This document shows, piece by piece, positions 35,150 to 47,400 of a stretch of DNA of 64,000 nucleotides. Within the stretch, counting starts at the first letter, position 1. Each line of letters starts with the position of its first letter. Source of the stretch: Lumbricus terrestris (Eukaryota; Annelida; Clitellata; Crassiclitellata; Lumbricidae); contig OX457047.1 in the NCBI GenBank assembly GCA_949752735.1, positions 40,929,174 to 40,993,173 on the forward strand. Direction: 5' to 3'. The notes below the pieces were generated by a model. That model did not search any database. It saw nothing but the letters and a program-made list of their open reading frames with translations, and was not told the DNA's origin. The translations under genes and the position numbers were made by a program.

Positions 35150-35295
35150 TAATGTGTGCCTGGACGGTCATGGACGGCGTCCATGCACTTGTTTTAAAAT
35201 CTGAACGCCGTCCAGCCACTTATTGGCGAGCACAGACTGGACAGGTAAGGGGCGTCCAGGCACTTCTTTTGGAGAGGTAATGGGCGTCCAGGTAC
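35150..35295 (+). repeat. GGACGGCGTCC repeat, copy 1
   Basis: GTGTGCCTGGACGGTCATGG, ACGGCGTCCATGCACTTG, then two GGCGTCCAGGCACTTCTTTT-like units. A reverse-oriented, longer copy with four units is at 55540-55735. Confidence 0.8.
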
Positions 35296-35329
35296 TTATT
35301 TTTCCACACTTTAGGCACTGGATAACAGC

Positions 35330-35420
35330 GTTCATTAACGTCACCCTCCTCTTTTTCCTGACGTTGGACTGGCATTGACAGAGAGGAATCAGTGACTGAG
35401 TTTTCTTCTACGAGTATTGG
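35330..35420 (+). repeat. 95-bp dispersed repeat, copy e
   Basis: GCGTTCATTAACGTCACCCT then TGACGTTGGACTGGCATTGA and CAGAGAGG. Confidence 0.65.
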
Positions 35421-35595
35421 GAGCGATTTTATATTATTTGTTTCTCTATCATTAATATAGCATGAGATGATTCAGTTTTTAAGGTGTCGAAGCAAATTAA
35501 GCGCTCTAACCAATTAAGCTGCTAGTCTGAAGCAGAATCTCACCATCTCCCAGCCAATGTTCCACTCTCCGAGCTATTTAACGGTGTCGTGAGTC

Positions 35596-36056
35596 TCAGG
35601 GGCGGATCCAGGGGGCCAATCCGGCCAACTTTACAATGTTTGCTTGAAGATTGTGTATATAGCCTATCTTTAAGCCACAAAGCATCCACATTTTCAACCC
35701 ATAGCTAATAGGTTTAGCCTAGACTTCATAATACGGACGAAACGAGCATATCATCGTCCTCTAAAAACAACCAACTGCTCACCGGTGTGTGGTATAAACA
35801 CCGAGATGGCCTTTGAACCCATTTTAAATTAATTTGTTACTTATAAATATTAATTATAGGCTCAAGATTTTTTTCATCAAAGTAACTCTTGCAGATTTCA
35901 TTTCTTGTTGGGACCTATAGGCTACTACATGTACTTCTGAAATGATGGCTTACACAATTACATAATGACACTATAGCTAAATGAATCCTTGAGAGTACGG
36001 TGAAAACTTATGTAATATCAAATAAAAATCAAATTAAGGAAAATATTAATAGACAG

Positions 36057-36058
<2 letters not shown>
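35596..36058. other. Intergenic; hAT-like end at left
   Basis: CAGGGGCGGATCCAGGGGGC at 35597 resembles the hAT-MITE termini. The rest is unique AT-rich sequence. Confidence 0.45.
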
Positions 36059-36111
<53 letters not shown>

Positions 36112-36112
36112 A
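36059..36112. repeat. (TAAA)n microsatellite
   Basis: About 13 pure AAAT units. Confidence 0.97.
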
Positions 36113-36861
36113 GTTACAAACAAATTTTTAAAAACACAACAAACGATGCGAAAAATAAAAAAAAAACGAAAAAAAGACGGTTTTTTGGAGAGAAAAAAAC
36201 AAAAAAAAAGTTTTTTGCAACTATGAGTGAATTGGTTGCTTCAACAGGCTCATCTAAAAACGCACTTCCATTTACAAGAGCCCCAGCTAGAAGCCCATTA
36301 ATTTAGCTCTCTCACGGTTATCGGTTGCCAGTTACTAACGTAGGCCTTCAGCCTACCCCTTCTCTATTTGACATTAAATATTTGGACTCTGATTTCATGA
36401 ATTGATAGAAAAAGAAAACGATGCAATAAAATAATGTTGGCATTATATGCTGCGTGTGCAGTTGGGCCAGGAAGCTGTTTCAATACATTTTGAGATAAGC
36501 CTAGCTGTGTCTTTCCATAGCATTGGGTGAGAATTTTAGCTAAGCATCACCACAATTTTTACCAAAATAATATGCAATAATAAAAATAATATTCTTATAG
36601 AAAATGACATAAACTAAACCAACGACGCTGCACAGCAAAATATCACGAATAATTTTATACTACGGTACTGAAGCAATAGCTAGTTGATAGGTGGGATATT
36701 TTAAACACCCTTAAATCGGTTTGAGCCGACGTAATAATTTTCTTAGTTATAGTCGCATGAAAATAGTACGTATAGCGGCCTCCATAACAAACTATTAGCC
36801 CGTTTTCTACTAGTGCACCCAGAGAGGGTGCGTTCAGAAATCGGTTCAAAAATTTTCTTAA

Positions 36862-36974
36862 CCCTCGTAGTACGTTGGTGTCCATATATGGACCCCAAGC
36901 GTATTTTCAATTGAAAAAAATCGGCGTTGAAATGCACTTGAGAAGCTGAAATTTTATGACTTTTCAATGTTTTC
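36862..36974 (+). mobile_element. Possible piggyBac-like end
   Basis: TTAA (36858-36861) is followed by CCCTCGTAGTACGTTGGTGT, and TTGGTGTCCATATATGGACCCCAA (split: TTGGTGTCCATA / TATGGACCCCAA) is a near-perfect palindrome. TTAA plus CCC at the start fits piggyBac-type elements. The other end is not seen because a LINE fragment follows. Confidence 0.4.
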
Positions 36975-37560
36975 ATCATACATACGTCTGCTGCTACTCT
37001 TACTTTAGTGCATTCTTTCGTTACATCTCGCATCGACTATTGCTCTTCGCTCTACATTGGCCTCGATCCCATCCAGCAGATTGACTTGTCTTGACCGGGT
37101 GTTGCGCTCTGCTGCACGCCTAATTCGGAAAATCCCTAAATATGATCATGTCTCAAACTACATGCTTGAGGTACTTCACTGGCTCCCTATTCGCCAGCGT
37201 ATCGAGTTCAGGGTAGCTGCATTGGTATGGCGATGTTGTCAGGGCCTTGCCCCAACTTACCTCCGTGAGCTATGCAGCTCTACATTGGGTATCCAAGGAC
37301 GTCGTCAGCTACGCTCTGCTGATAGGGGAGTCCTCTTAGTTCCTTTTGCTCGTACTACTACCATGAAGGATCGAGCCTTTTCTGTGGTTGGACCAGTGGT
37401 CTGGAATGGCCTTCCTTTTGAGCTACGCCTACACCCTGGGACTCTACCAGGATCCTTCCTTACTAAACTTAAAACTGTTCTTTTTGTGCGCGCTAGAGTT
37501 GGGAGCGCTTCTGAGTAGTTTTTCTTGAAGGAGCGCTATATAAATGTCTGAATGAATGAA
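36975..37560 (+). pseudogene. CR1/L2-like LINE C-terminal fragment with full tail
   Basis: The frame reads TLTLVHSFVTSRIDYCSSLY through about 37085, then shifts one base into 37057-37518: LDRVLRSAARLIRKIPKYDH, LHWLPIRQRIEFRVAALVWR, GLAPTYLRELC, RAFSVVGPVVWNGLPFELR and FLTKLKTVLF. These are the hallmark motifs after the RT domain of CR1/L2-type LINEs. The 3' end is GGGAGCGCTTCTGAGTAG, GGAGCGCTATATAAATG and (AATG)n, the tail shared with the SINE family. The best-preserved LINE end of this type here. Confidence 0.9.
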
Positions 37561-37769
37561 TGAATGAATATATGGCGAGCAGTAATTCATGCGAATAATT
37601 GTAATTTCTAAATCACTTGTGAGGCGGCTGAGGCCTGATATGAGACAATGTTGGGATCAAATTGTGGACTCCAGTCTCCAATGGTAATAATGCAATTGGA
37701 TACTGTGCAAAGTGATATATTTTGCAACTTAATTTCAAAGTAAGACAATCAGGGTGACATATGTATATG

Positions 37770-37912
37770 ATCCAGCAGGACTTGGAATTTGTTGATCTGA
37801 GAAAGGAAGACGCTGGAGACAGAACAACATGGAGACAAAGGATCCGAGTGGCTGTGGGTACTCCACAGCGAGGGATTAATCCTAGCCAGAAGGAAAAGAA
37901 GAAGAATGTTCG
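37770..37912 (+). pseudogene. Non-LTR retrotransposon 3' coding remnant
   Basis: The frame DLRKEDAGDRTTWRQRIRVA then VGTPQRGINPSQKEKKKN matches the degraded frame at 4640-4740. It is the final part of a LINE protein. Confidence 0.65.
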
Positions 37913-38599
37913 TTTTTCTACATAGACGTTTGTGTAGCGCAATACTTTTAAGAATTGCACGTGGCGTTTAAACGAAAGTTTACGGTACCGGAAGTTTATG
38001 TTTCTCATACGTGGTTAAATCTAGAAGTGACAAGTTTCATTCTAAAAATGTCCATTTCAAACGAATGTTTTTCAATTGCATCAGTTTTATAGACTGTGCC
38101 ACGTGAAACAGATGAATAATCGTGAACGTTGAGAGCCTCTATATAAATGACGATTCATGTGACATTCTTAAACGCTTTTATTCTGCTGATAAATGTGGAA
38201 CTATTCTTGTGGTACGTCTGCACACTTTACTCACCACATGGTTTAGTTTTGATCCATTTGTTGTGATGAGTATTATGGGGCAATATTTTCGGACATCGTT
38301 ACGAGTTTACGTTACAATTTGGTTCACGCTTAGATTGATATTTAAGTAATCGCTGAGCTTTATTTTGATATAGGCTAGGAGATCTTAATAAAAGTTTATT
38401 ATATAACCGCTGTGACCTTTTTAAAAAACTCTTTATTCTTTGTGGGGTCAGTACATGCTCTATATTCGCGTGCACCCTCGTTTACAGAACTGAGTTCACT
38501 ATGCACAAAGAGTTTTTAAGTGAGTGCAAGCTGTATTGCTGCGCTTACCCTCGTGTAACAGCCCTGGTTATAACCCGTTGCTCATAACGAAACTTGCAA
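37913..38599. other. Region upstream of SIL1, no gene seen
   Basis: AT-rich. CACTCACTTAAAAACTCTTT-type words recur around 38425 and 38505 in opposite orientation (ACAAAGAGTTTTTAAGTGAG). The short open frame 38122-38349 has no known motif. Confidence 0.4.
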
Positions 38600-38754
38600 T
38601 TCAACATTTTAAATATTTATAGTTTGGTTTGCATTTATTTCATCATTTGTAGTAATTTTTATAAATGTGTTGAATAACTTCTGACTCCATGGTTAATTTC
38701 TGGTAGTATGCTTTGACAGCGCTCACGTCCATTTGATATAGCTATCGTACTGCA
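38600..38754 (+). promoter_or_regulatory. SIL1 upstream region with a possible UPR-type element
   Basis: The 150 bp before the start codon contain GCTCACGTCC at 38721-38730, whose reverse strand has GACGTG, the core of XBP1/ATF6-type elements. SIL1 is a known unfolded-protein-response target in other animals. No transcription start can be read from the sequence, so this element could lie in the 5' UTR. It may equally be a chance hexamer. Confidence 0.25.
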
Positions 38755-38920
38755 ATGAAGACGTCATATCTCAAAGTGATTCTGCTCTGCTGTGTCATCA
38801 TTTTGACGACCGGTGCAAAGGAGGTGGCGGAGGACGAAGTTCAGGAAAATGAAGATGATAAAGACAGTTCAAAAGATCATGCATTAGTTGCACTTGATGT
38901 TGAAGTCACAGATGAAGATG
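38755..38920 (+). CDS. SIL1: SIL1 exon 1: signal peptide and acidic region
   Basis: Residues 1-55 plus one base. The start ATG (context CTGCAATGA) is followed by a hydrophobic core [15 protein letters not shown] with a likely cleavage site after Ala21, then a run rich in Glu and Asp. The donor is GATG|GTGAGA, leaving phase 1. Reading past the donor meets a stop after six more codons, which supports the splice. Confidence 0.9.
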
Positions 38921-41356
38921 GTGAGAATCAGTTGTTTTAAAGTCTCAAGAATACTGGATTGGAAGCACTGTAAATGCACAAATGTTGCGTACTGTTTATT
39001 TAACATATTTCACGCATGACTCAGACCATTTCACGCATGGCTAAAACACATTTCATGTATGGCTAAACATTTAAACCTTCTCTGGCCACCAACATATTCC
39101 TGTGCAGACTGTAAACACATCTTTGGCAACAACATATTTATAATTTTATATATAATTTGAACATTCTAATCAATATGTTCTCAGTAACATGATTTTAAAT
39201 AATCGCAACTGCTAAGAGGAGCTTGCATTTTTATAAACTTTTATTTACTGATGATGGTAGACTTTGAGCTCTGTCTATTTTTGTCTTTTATTATTATGTG
39301 GTGTTCTATTTTATTCACAGTTGACTATTCATCAACAGAAAGTTTCTTGGATCCAAATGCAGAAGTATTCGTACCTACCGATCAATGGCAGACAGTTAAA
39401 CAGGGTGAATATTTGATTTATAATTTTCATCTATATATATTTTTCTTGTTCTTTTCAATAAAAAGTGTGAATTTATAATCAGAGTTTTGTCCTTGTTTTC
39501 CTAAATGACTCTGCTGAAGCAACCTTGTGAGTTACTGGAAGTGCTTTCTTGCATGCATTTTGTGAAACTGAGCATTTTTAATCAGTATCCTCTTTTCATC
39601 TCCTTGTTGAGTATAAATTTCATGAAACTGATGTCTTTTTTCTGCTTCTTTGGTAGCCATAAATTTAATGAGCCTGAGGAATATTTTTCTGCTTATTTGC
39701 CATGAATTTAATGAAACTGAAAATTATTTTTGCTGCTTTTTACACAAATTTTATGATGCTGATAAGCCTTTTTTATGCTAATTTACCGTTAATTTAATAA
39801 AACTGAATGGTCTTTTCTGCTTTACAAAACTTATAAACTGTGTGAAACAGACAAGTCTTGTACAAAGCATGCACCGATCACCTGCCTTACTTACTGTCTA
39901 CGGTCGCACTTTGCAAATCTGTTAAGGGTCGCTCTTCTCTTCGGTCAACATCTGCTGGAAGGTATTTTGTTCCTAGTACACGTCTTTTCTTTGGCCTGTG
40001 TTTTTTCTCATTTGCTGGTCCATTCATCTGGAATTATCTGCCTCCTCATGTTCATAACTTTCTTAGCAAAATTATCTTTCGCTCTAAACTAAAAACTTAT
40101 CTTTTCCAGTCTACGTATAGTTATTAATTGTCTACCAAACTTCAATGTGCGCTGCTGAGCTTTGTAAAGAGTGCATTATCAAATTTCACGTGTATTATAT
40201 TGTAATTGTATTGCATATATACAATAAATTTCATGAAGCTGGGTATTTTTTCTTCAGGACAAGGCATCCCTCGTGGACTGCATGTTCGTCTCAACCTGCA
40301 GACGGGGGAGAGGGAGGCAAAGCTGTTGGACGATGACGACAAAGTCCCCGAAGACAGAGGCCGTCATCACAAGATCGATTCTGAAGGTTCGTTACTTACT
40401 TACTTTCTGTCACTTGTGGATGGTAATCCATTGACTGAGGTTCTACATGTGTGTGTGGGCACACCATTGGTGACTCTTCTAGTTTTTTGTGCTCTATTAG
40501 CTTGCTTATGACGTCTATGCCATTAATGACATTGTGTGTTGACCGGTGCAGGAAACGCTTTTAGTCGAAAGGATGCATATTAGATACTTACATACATTTG
40601 ATTACATACATGTAACAATGTACATAGACATACATACATTGAGGATGCATACATTCATACATGCATACATTCATGCATACATAAATTACATACGTACCCT
40701 GATACATGTATATAAACATGCATACATACATGTGTTATGTATATATACATATATCCAATTATACATGCATGCAATGATTACTTATATATATCCATATATA
40801 TTTATAAACTTTTATATGTCTATGTGCAATTGTGCATGAAAATGCATGTATGCAATTATACAATATCCATACACATAAACATACATGAATGCATACATAT
40901 ACATGCATGCATTGCATAGTTGCATACACTTACATACATAATTTTCTATGGACGAAAACTTTTCAATGCTTTCAGAGTCTACTTTATTAGTCAAAATAAA
41001 CTAGATTTATGGAATGACTGTTTGTTCTTTAAATGCAGAACCGAATGAGCCAAGCAGGCGAGAACGAATGAAGCAGGCAATTGAGAAGGCTATGAAAGAT
41101 CTGGAGATTGAAAGAGAGGCGGAGAAACGAAACCCCAAGTTGAAGTACTGGAAAAAGGATGACAGGGAAGGTTGGTCAATCCGATTCTTTTATGCACAGC
41201 TGCATTTTTATCCATTGTTTTTGTGCTTACGTTGTTCAAACTAATTATATACTAAAGAGCAGTATTGTTTGTATGAGCCAAGCAGACTGTGTCTTTATAA
41301 GTTAATAAATCAGTGTAGCCTTTATTGGTGCATTAGCCACTGCTCAATGGAACATC

Positions 41357-41406
<50 letters not shown>

Positions 41407-44400
41407 ACAACCGAGGGACCAATGCCCGTAGGTGCTCGATGCCGTTCTCGTTATTCCACGCCAGGTTTGTCTGTCCAAGGCAGCGTGTGTTAGGTCGTGT
41501 AATGGTGCTCCACACCATTCTGATATGTTATCCAGCCATTCCTTGTGTGGTCGTCCTTTCCTGTTGGATCCCTCCATTCTTCCAAGCACAACTGTCTTGA
41601 TCTTTCTGCTGCTGTCCATCCTGCATATGTGGCCGAAGAGATCTAGCTTCCTGGTTATTATTTTCTGCATAAGGTTCTCTGTGTGGTCTATTCGCCTATA
41701 CAGTTCTGCGTTTGTTACTTTCTGCATCCATCCAATTCGCAAGATCTTTCTGTAGCACCTTCTCTCGAAAGCGAGTATTCTTCCTTCTGACTCCTTTGTT
41801 ATTGTCCACGCTTCACATCCGTAAAGCATGCTGCTGAATACGCAGGTTCTTAGCACTTCCAGTTTTAATTTCAGTTGTATAGATTTGCTCTTCCAGACTT
41901 TGTCCATTGCACTCAATGCTGCCGATGCTTTCCCAATCCTTACCCGTAGTTCTGCCTTGCTATCTAGGTCGTATGTGTTGACGCACCCTAAGTAGGTGAA
42001 ATTTTCTACATTTTCCAGTTTGTTTCCATCTATTTCCATTCTTCTGGGCAGATCTTTGCTCCAAACACCATTGTCTTACACTTCTCAAAATTCATCTTGA
42101 GCCCATATCTTTTCCCTTCATCGTTTAACTCCTGCACTGTGTGTTCTAGTCTCTGTTCGTCGTCATCTATCAAATCGATGTCGTCCGCAAAGCAAAGGTT
42201 GTTTATTTTTGTTCCACTGACTGTTGCTCCACCTTCAATACATCAATACTGAATGTAAAATGACATGAGGAAGTAATAATAATGCATAGTGATTGGAATG
42301 TAATAATTATAATTATATGATGATAAAAATAATATAGTAATATATGTGTGTGTGTGTGTGTGTGTCCGTATGTGTGTACATAGCCCAGGGTTTATGATTT
42401 TAGGAATGGTTAACCTTGAGAAGACTTCCTTCACACACGATGAGTTGAAAGAGGCGCTGAAGAAGTTCAAGACTGAGCACGATGACGTACAAGATCCCAG
42501 TGTAAGTAAACCCTTGTGTACATATGCCATAATTAATCTGTCCATGAGAGTCATCCTGGTTAGTGTTAGGCTATTGTTGATATTCATTCATTGCATGGTT
42601 TTGTATGGTGCCCCTTTAGGGTAACTACTCGGATGTGCTCTCGACCCAGTGCTGGCTGAAAAGGACGGTCCTAGCATAAAGAGTGTTGGTAAAACGAGAC
42701 CAGTGCAGAGGAAGCCCATTGTTTACATGATTCCTGTGCTTGTCCGTGGGTTAGACAATTGTTTACATACGGTGAATGAAATCTTGCAGTGACCACGTGG
42801 TGAAGATGAACAGCTTGTTGTCGTTATTCTTATTATTCCTGTTGTTAGTATCCTCATCATCATCATGACCACACTCATCATTATCATCATCATCATATAA
42901 AATGTCTTGATACATATTTATTTTATAAACTTGATTAAAGGATTATTTAAGTTACTGTGTAAATTAACTCAGGTTGCAGCTGAAAGCAAAAGTAATTATA
43001 ATTATATGATGATAAAAATAATATAGTAATATATGTGTGTGTGTGTGTGTGTGTCCGTATGTGTGTACATAGCCCAGGGTTTATGATTTTAGGAATGGTT
43101 AACCTTGAGAAGACTTCCTGTGTTTGATGTGTACTGTCTGTGGGGTTAGACAATTGCGTACATCCGGTGAATGAAATCTTGCAGTGACCACATGGCGAAG
43201 ATAATCAGCTTGTTGTCGTTATTCTTGTTATTCTTGTTATTCTTGTTGTTAGTGTCCTAATCATCATCATCATCATATAGAATGTCTTGATACATATTTA
43301 TTTGGTAAACTTAATTCTATGATATATTTTGACTTGCTATGTAAATTAATTAACTCAGGTTGCGGCTGAAAGCAAAAGCAAGACATTCCGAACGATTGAC
43401 GAAATCCGTGACGACTTCCACCGGATGAACATGGACATGAAGACGGACTTAGAGATCCTCACAGGAATCATGAAGAGATACAAGAACAACGAAGTTAATG
43501 ACGAAGAACGTTTGGCGCTCCTCGCCGACTTAGAATATTATGTTCACCAGGTGGCTTACTAATAATAATTGATCTGCTTCTACTATCTGTACTCTTTTCC
43601 CTTTCCTTAGACACCTTTGAAACCGTTTCATGTGGTGCTATGTATAAATACGCTTTGTCATTCCTTGTGTTTTCAGACATTAGGCCATTGGTTGTTCTGT
43701 GCGAGTCCCATGCCTGGAGAAAAGAGGAGGGCGACAATAATCATCCTTGTTGTGACACAATCTTGTTTAAAATGTGCATAGCAGTGCCAGTCAAAAGCCT
43801 GGATGAAGGAGGCGGGTGATCTCTTTTATCACGTAGTGTTATTAAACTGAAGCTACTGCTACTGATTGATTTGAGAGGTTGAAACTTTCTTTAATGCCGA
43901 GCCAGTGGCAATAGTTTCCCGGCAAGTGGCTGACTGAGGCACACGAGAAAAATGGTGATTGGTATCAGCGAACCAGTCCCGTGAAATATTTGAATTGAAA
44001 AGAAATCTTAAATCATGCATTTGTAGCATATTAATGGTAGAATGATGTTTAAGATCATTCATTTTGATCTTCATTATCAGTCGTATACATCATATAAAAC
44101 TCACTTAGCCTTTAAATGACAGATTTGTGCTCTTATTGTCTAATTGTGTATTCTGCGGACGCGTTCCCCAGACAGATGTAGCTGTCACCTGATTTCACGG
44201 CTTGTATTCATTCATTCATTCATTCATTCATTCATTCTATGTACTATACATATTATTTCCTTTCAAGAAATATACTCGAAAACACTCCCATACCTGCCGA
44301 GAAAGCACGTTGGTGTCTGGCAGGTAAGGGAGCCCGTGGAACTAGGAGTTGCCCCTTCGTAGCAGAGCAAAGAGTGTACAGTAAAAGAAGTAAAATTAAT

Positions 44401-47400
44401 AATTAATGCGCTATTTATGTTCTGTGTTAATGTTTTATGTTAATATTTTATGTTCATGTCACATGATGAATGTTCTGCAGATCGACAATGCACAGAACTT
44501 TGGTGACATGGGTGGCTTCCAATATCTGCTGCGGGATCTTAACTCGACATCCGAAGACATTCGAAAGGAGGCGGCTCTAGTGCTGGCTTCTGCCGTCCAG
44601 AGGTAGGTTATTCTTAGCTGATTATGCACTTTAGTAGCACTTTTTAAGTGTGTAATTATATTCAGCTTCCGAATAAAGGTCTGTTGTGAGCAACTCTGAA
44701 TATAAATCTTGAAGGGTGGAGCTGTATATCTTCCATAGATGGATAGATAAATAAATGACAAACAAACTGATTGGATGAATAGAATAGATAGATAGGTAGG
44801 TAGGTAGGCAAGCACACATGAATGCATGTACAGATATACATAGATAGATACATAGACAGATACGTACTCACATGCGTACGTACATACATACATGCATAGA
44901 CAGATAGATAGTAACATGGATAGACAGATACAGAGATAGAGCGTTCGATAGAGACAGCTGACTTTGTACACAGACAGACAAACAGATAGATGGACAGACA
45001 GACAGATAGACAGGTAAACAGACAGTTTGACCCACAATTTGACAGATTTAAATATTGATTGATAATCCTACATACCACATATATTTTCTCCATTTTTTCT
45101 CCATAGCAATCCTGGAGCGCAGGTCGTTGCGATGGAGAGTGGAGTGATGCAGAAGTTGATTCGAATGCTTTCTGTCGAAGATTCCATTCCGGTTCGTTCT
45201 CGCGTCCTGTCCGCTCTGTCGTCTCTCATCCGCGGTTTTCCGTTCGCGCAGCAGAAGTTCCTGGAGCTCGGTGGTCTCGACTCCCTGTCCGTTCTGATCA
45301 AGCATCCGGAGGTTTCGGAGAAGCTGGCAATTAAGGCTGTGACGCTGGTGAATGATCTGCTCGTGGAACAGGTAGGCTGTTGGAATAGCGGTGTCTGACC
45401 CCGGTTTTTTTATTGGGTGTGCATCCCACTCTGGCGGAATTACGTATACGACATTCGGAAATTATGTGTATTTCATAGCATGCGAGGCATGTTTGCACAA
45501 ACACGCGCATGCACACACACATATATTCTTTTGCCGTGGCTGGGCTGGGAACGCCTCTGAGTAGTTTCTTGAAGGTGCACTATATAAATTCTAATAATGA
45601 ATGAATGAATATGTGTATATGCTGTTGCCATTTGGCTGTGGAAAGTTGGATGGAGAGTTCCAGAACACATCGTGTAATGGGTATGGCGCATTCTCTGGAC
45701 TGTTGGGTTTTTTGCAAACTGCTTAGCTGTAGTCTTTGTTCCACTTGCAACTTTCTCATTTATTTGTGTTATATCTTTCTGACATGCTTGCAAACCAAAT
45801 TGTGATTTTATTTAATGACTATTACTACTTATTATTATATTATTTATCATCATTGTTATTATCGCTATTATCATTATTTTGATTAGTATTATTATTAGTC
45901 ATTCGTTAAGTGTTTTGTTTTCATTACCTTTCATTATCTGCGCTCTAACTAATCATATCTGATGTTTCAGTTGACGTAGCAGTTTGAAGAAAAGCAGAAT
46001 CAGGTTTTAGTTTCAGTTTCATTTGTTAAGATTTTTTGTCTGTTGTCTTCAAAGGTCTCAACAAAAGCCGACGAATCCATTTCTCCTGCGCTGCGAGAGG
46101 AAAAGCTGCATCAGTACAGCAGGTATCAGATCTATTGTAATACTGTGGTAATGCATGTGATGCTGGTGACAGAAGTATTATATTATGCGTTGACAGCGTT
46201 TTAAGGGTGTCAAAAATGCTGGTGACAGAATTTTTATTATAGGGTGCCGTGACAGCGTTTTAAGGGTGTCGAAAGTACTGGTGACAGAATTGATATTATA
46301 TGATGCGTTGACAGCGTTTTAAGGGTGTTGAAAAGGCTGGTGACAGAATTTTTATTATAGGATGCGTTTGCAGCATTTTAAGGGTGTCGAAAGTGCGCTG
46401 TCTTATGAAATCGGGTGCGAGCGTTTTACGAAGTATTACGATATCCAAAACCGCGTGTCTTCAGAGCCCATTTAATAGGTGTTGTGTCGGATGTCTATGT
46501 AGCAACTATGATCGATTGTGTTTTAAAGATCTTAAAACGTTCTTGCACCTTGGTATGCCATGTCTCATTGTTATATAAAACTAGCATTTTGCCCGGCCTT
46601 GCTCAGTTTTTTTCTTGTCAGACGTGAGTTTTCACCAATTACCGGTAGTTAAATCTTCTTACAGTCGGCCCCCTCCCTGCACTGCATTGTACTGCTCTGC
46701 TTACCCTCTGCTTCACTGTAGTAATCACATTGTGGTAATGACCAATTGATGGATGGATTGTTAGTTTAAGGACAGCTTATGACAACAAAGGCTGTTGACA
46801 TTGATAGATATAATTTTGTTTAGCATATTATTACTGCTCATTCTGAATGTTGAGGTGCATTATTGTGACCTGTTTTCACAAAACCAGTCGCAACTTGAAA
46901 ACTAATATTTTAAAACTTTTTAACAATTTGCTGTAGATGCTTTATTTTCCTTTCCAAAACTGTTTGAGGTTTTTCTATATCTCCAATATAATCGGAGTTA
47001 TAGAATTTTCAATCCGACAGTCTGCATAAACTTTTAGATGAGAAAATTGCATGCAAAGTTTAGCGATGTAACTATCAACATTCTCCTAAGAAACAGCTAT
47101 TTCCATTGGACCGATTTAAATACAGTTTGGCAGCTGCGTAGCTTCGACAATTGCAAATATTCTCTACAAATTTGCAAAATATCCTCCATGTCGAAGATTC
47201 AGTTATTTGAGTGAAGAGCGATGAAAATAAACGATTCATCCCGTTTTCTGACCTTACAGTTGGCAAGGCCATGCGAGTACGCATGCTAAGACCTGACCTG
47301 TCAATCGTTCAGCCAACCACGGCTCGAGATTTTATCACGTGTCAGTTTTCTAGTGCAATTTTGAATTTATTTCTGTTAATTGATCTATTTTGAGCTAATC

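Larger units (their letters stand above)
42304..43371 (+). repeat. Tandem duplication of exon 5 / intron 5 / start of exon 6
   Basis: Copy A runs 42304-42993 and copy B 42994-43378. The first 125 bp look identical (intron end with a GT run, acceptor, 27 nt of exon 5). The later parts (42751-42993 and 43146-43378) differ at roughly one site in ten. Copy B lacks about 295 bp, including the rest of exon 5 and its donor. The junction lies 20 nt into exon 6 of copy A. Confidence 0.9.
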
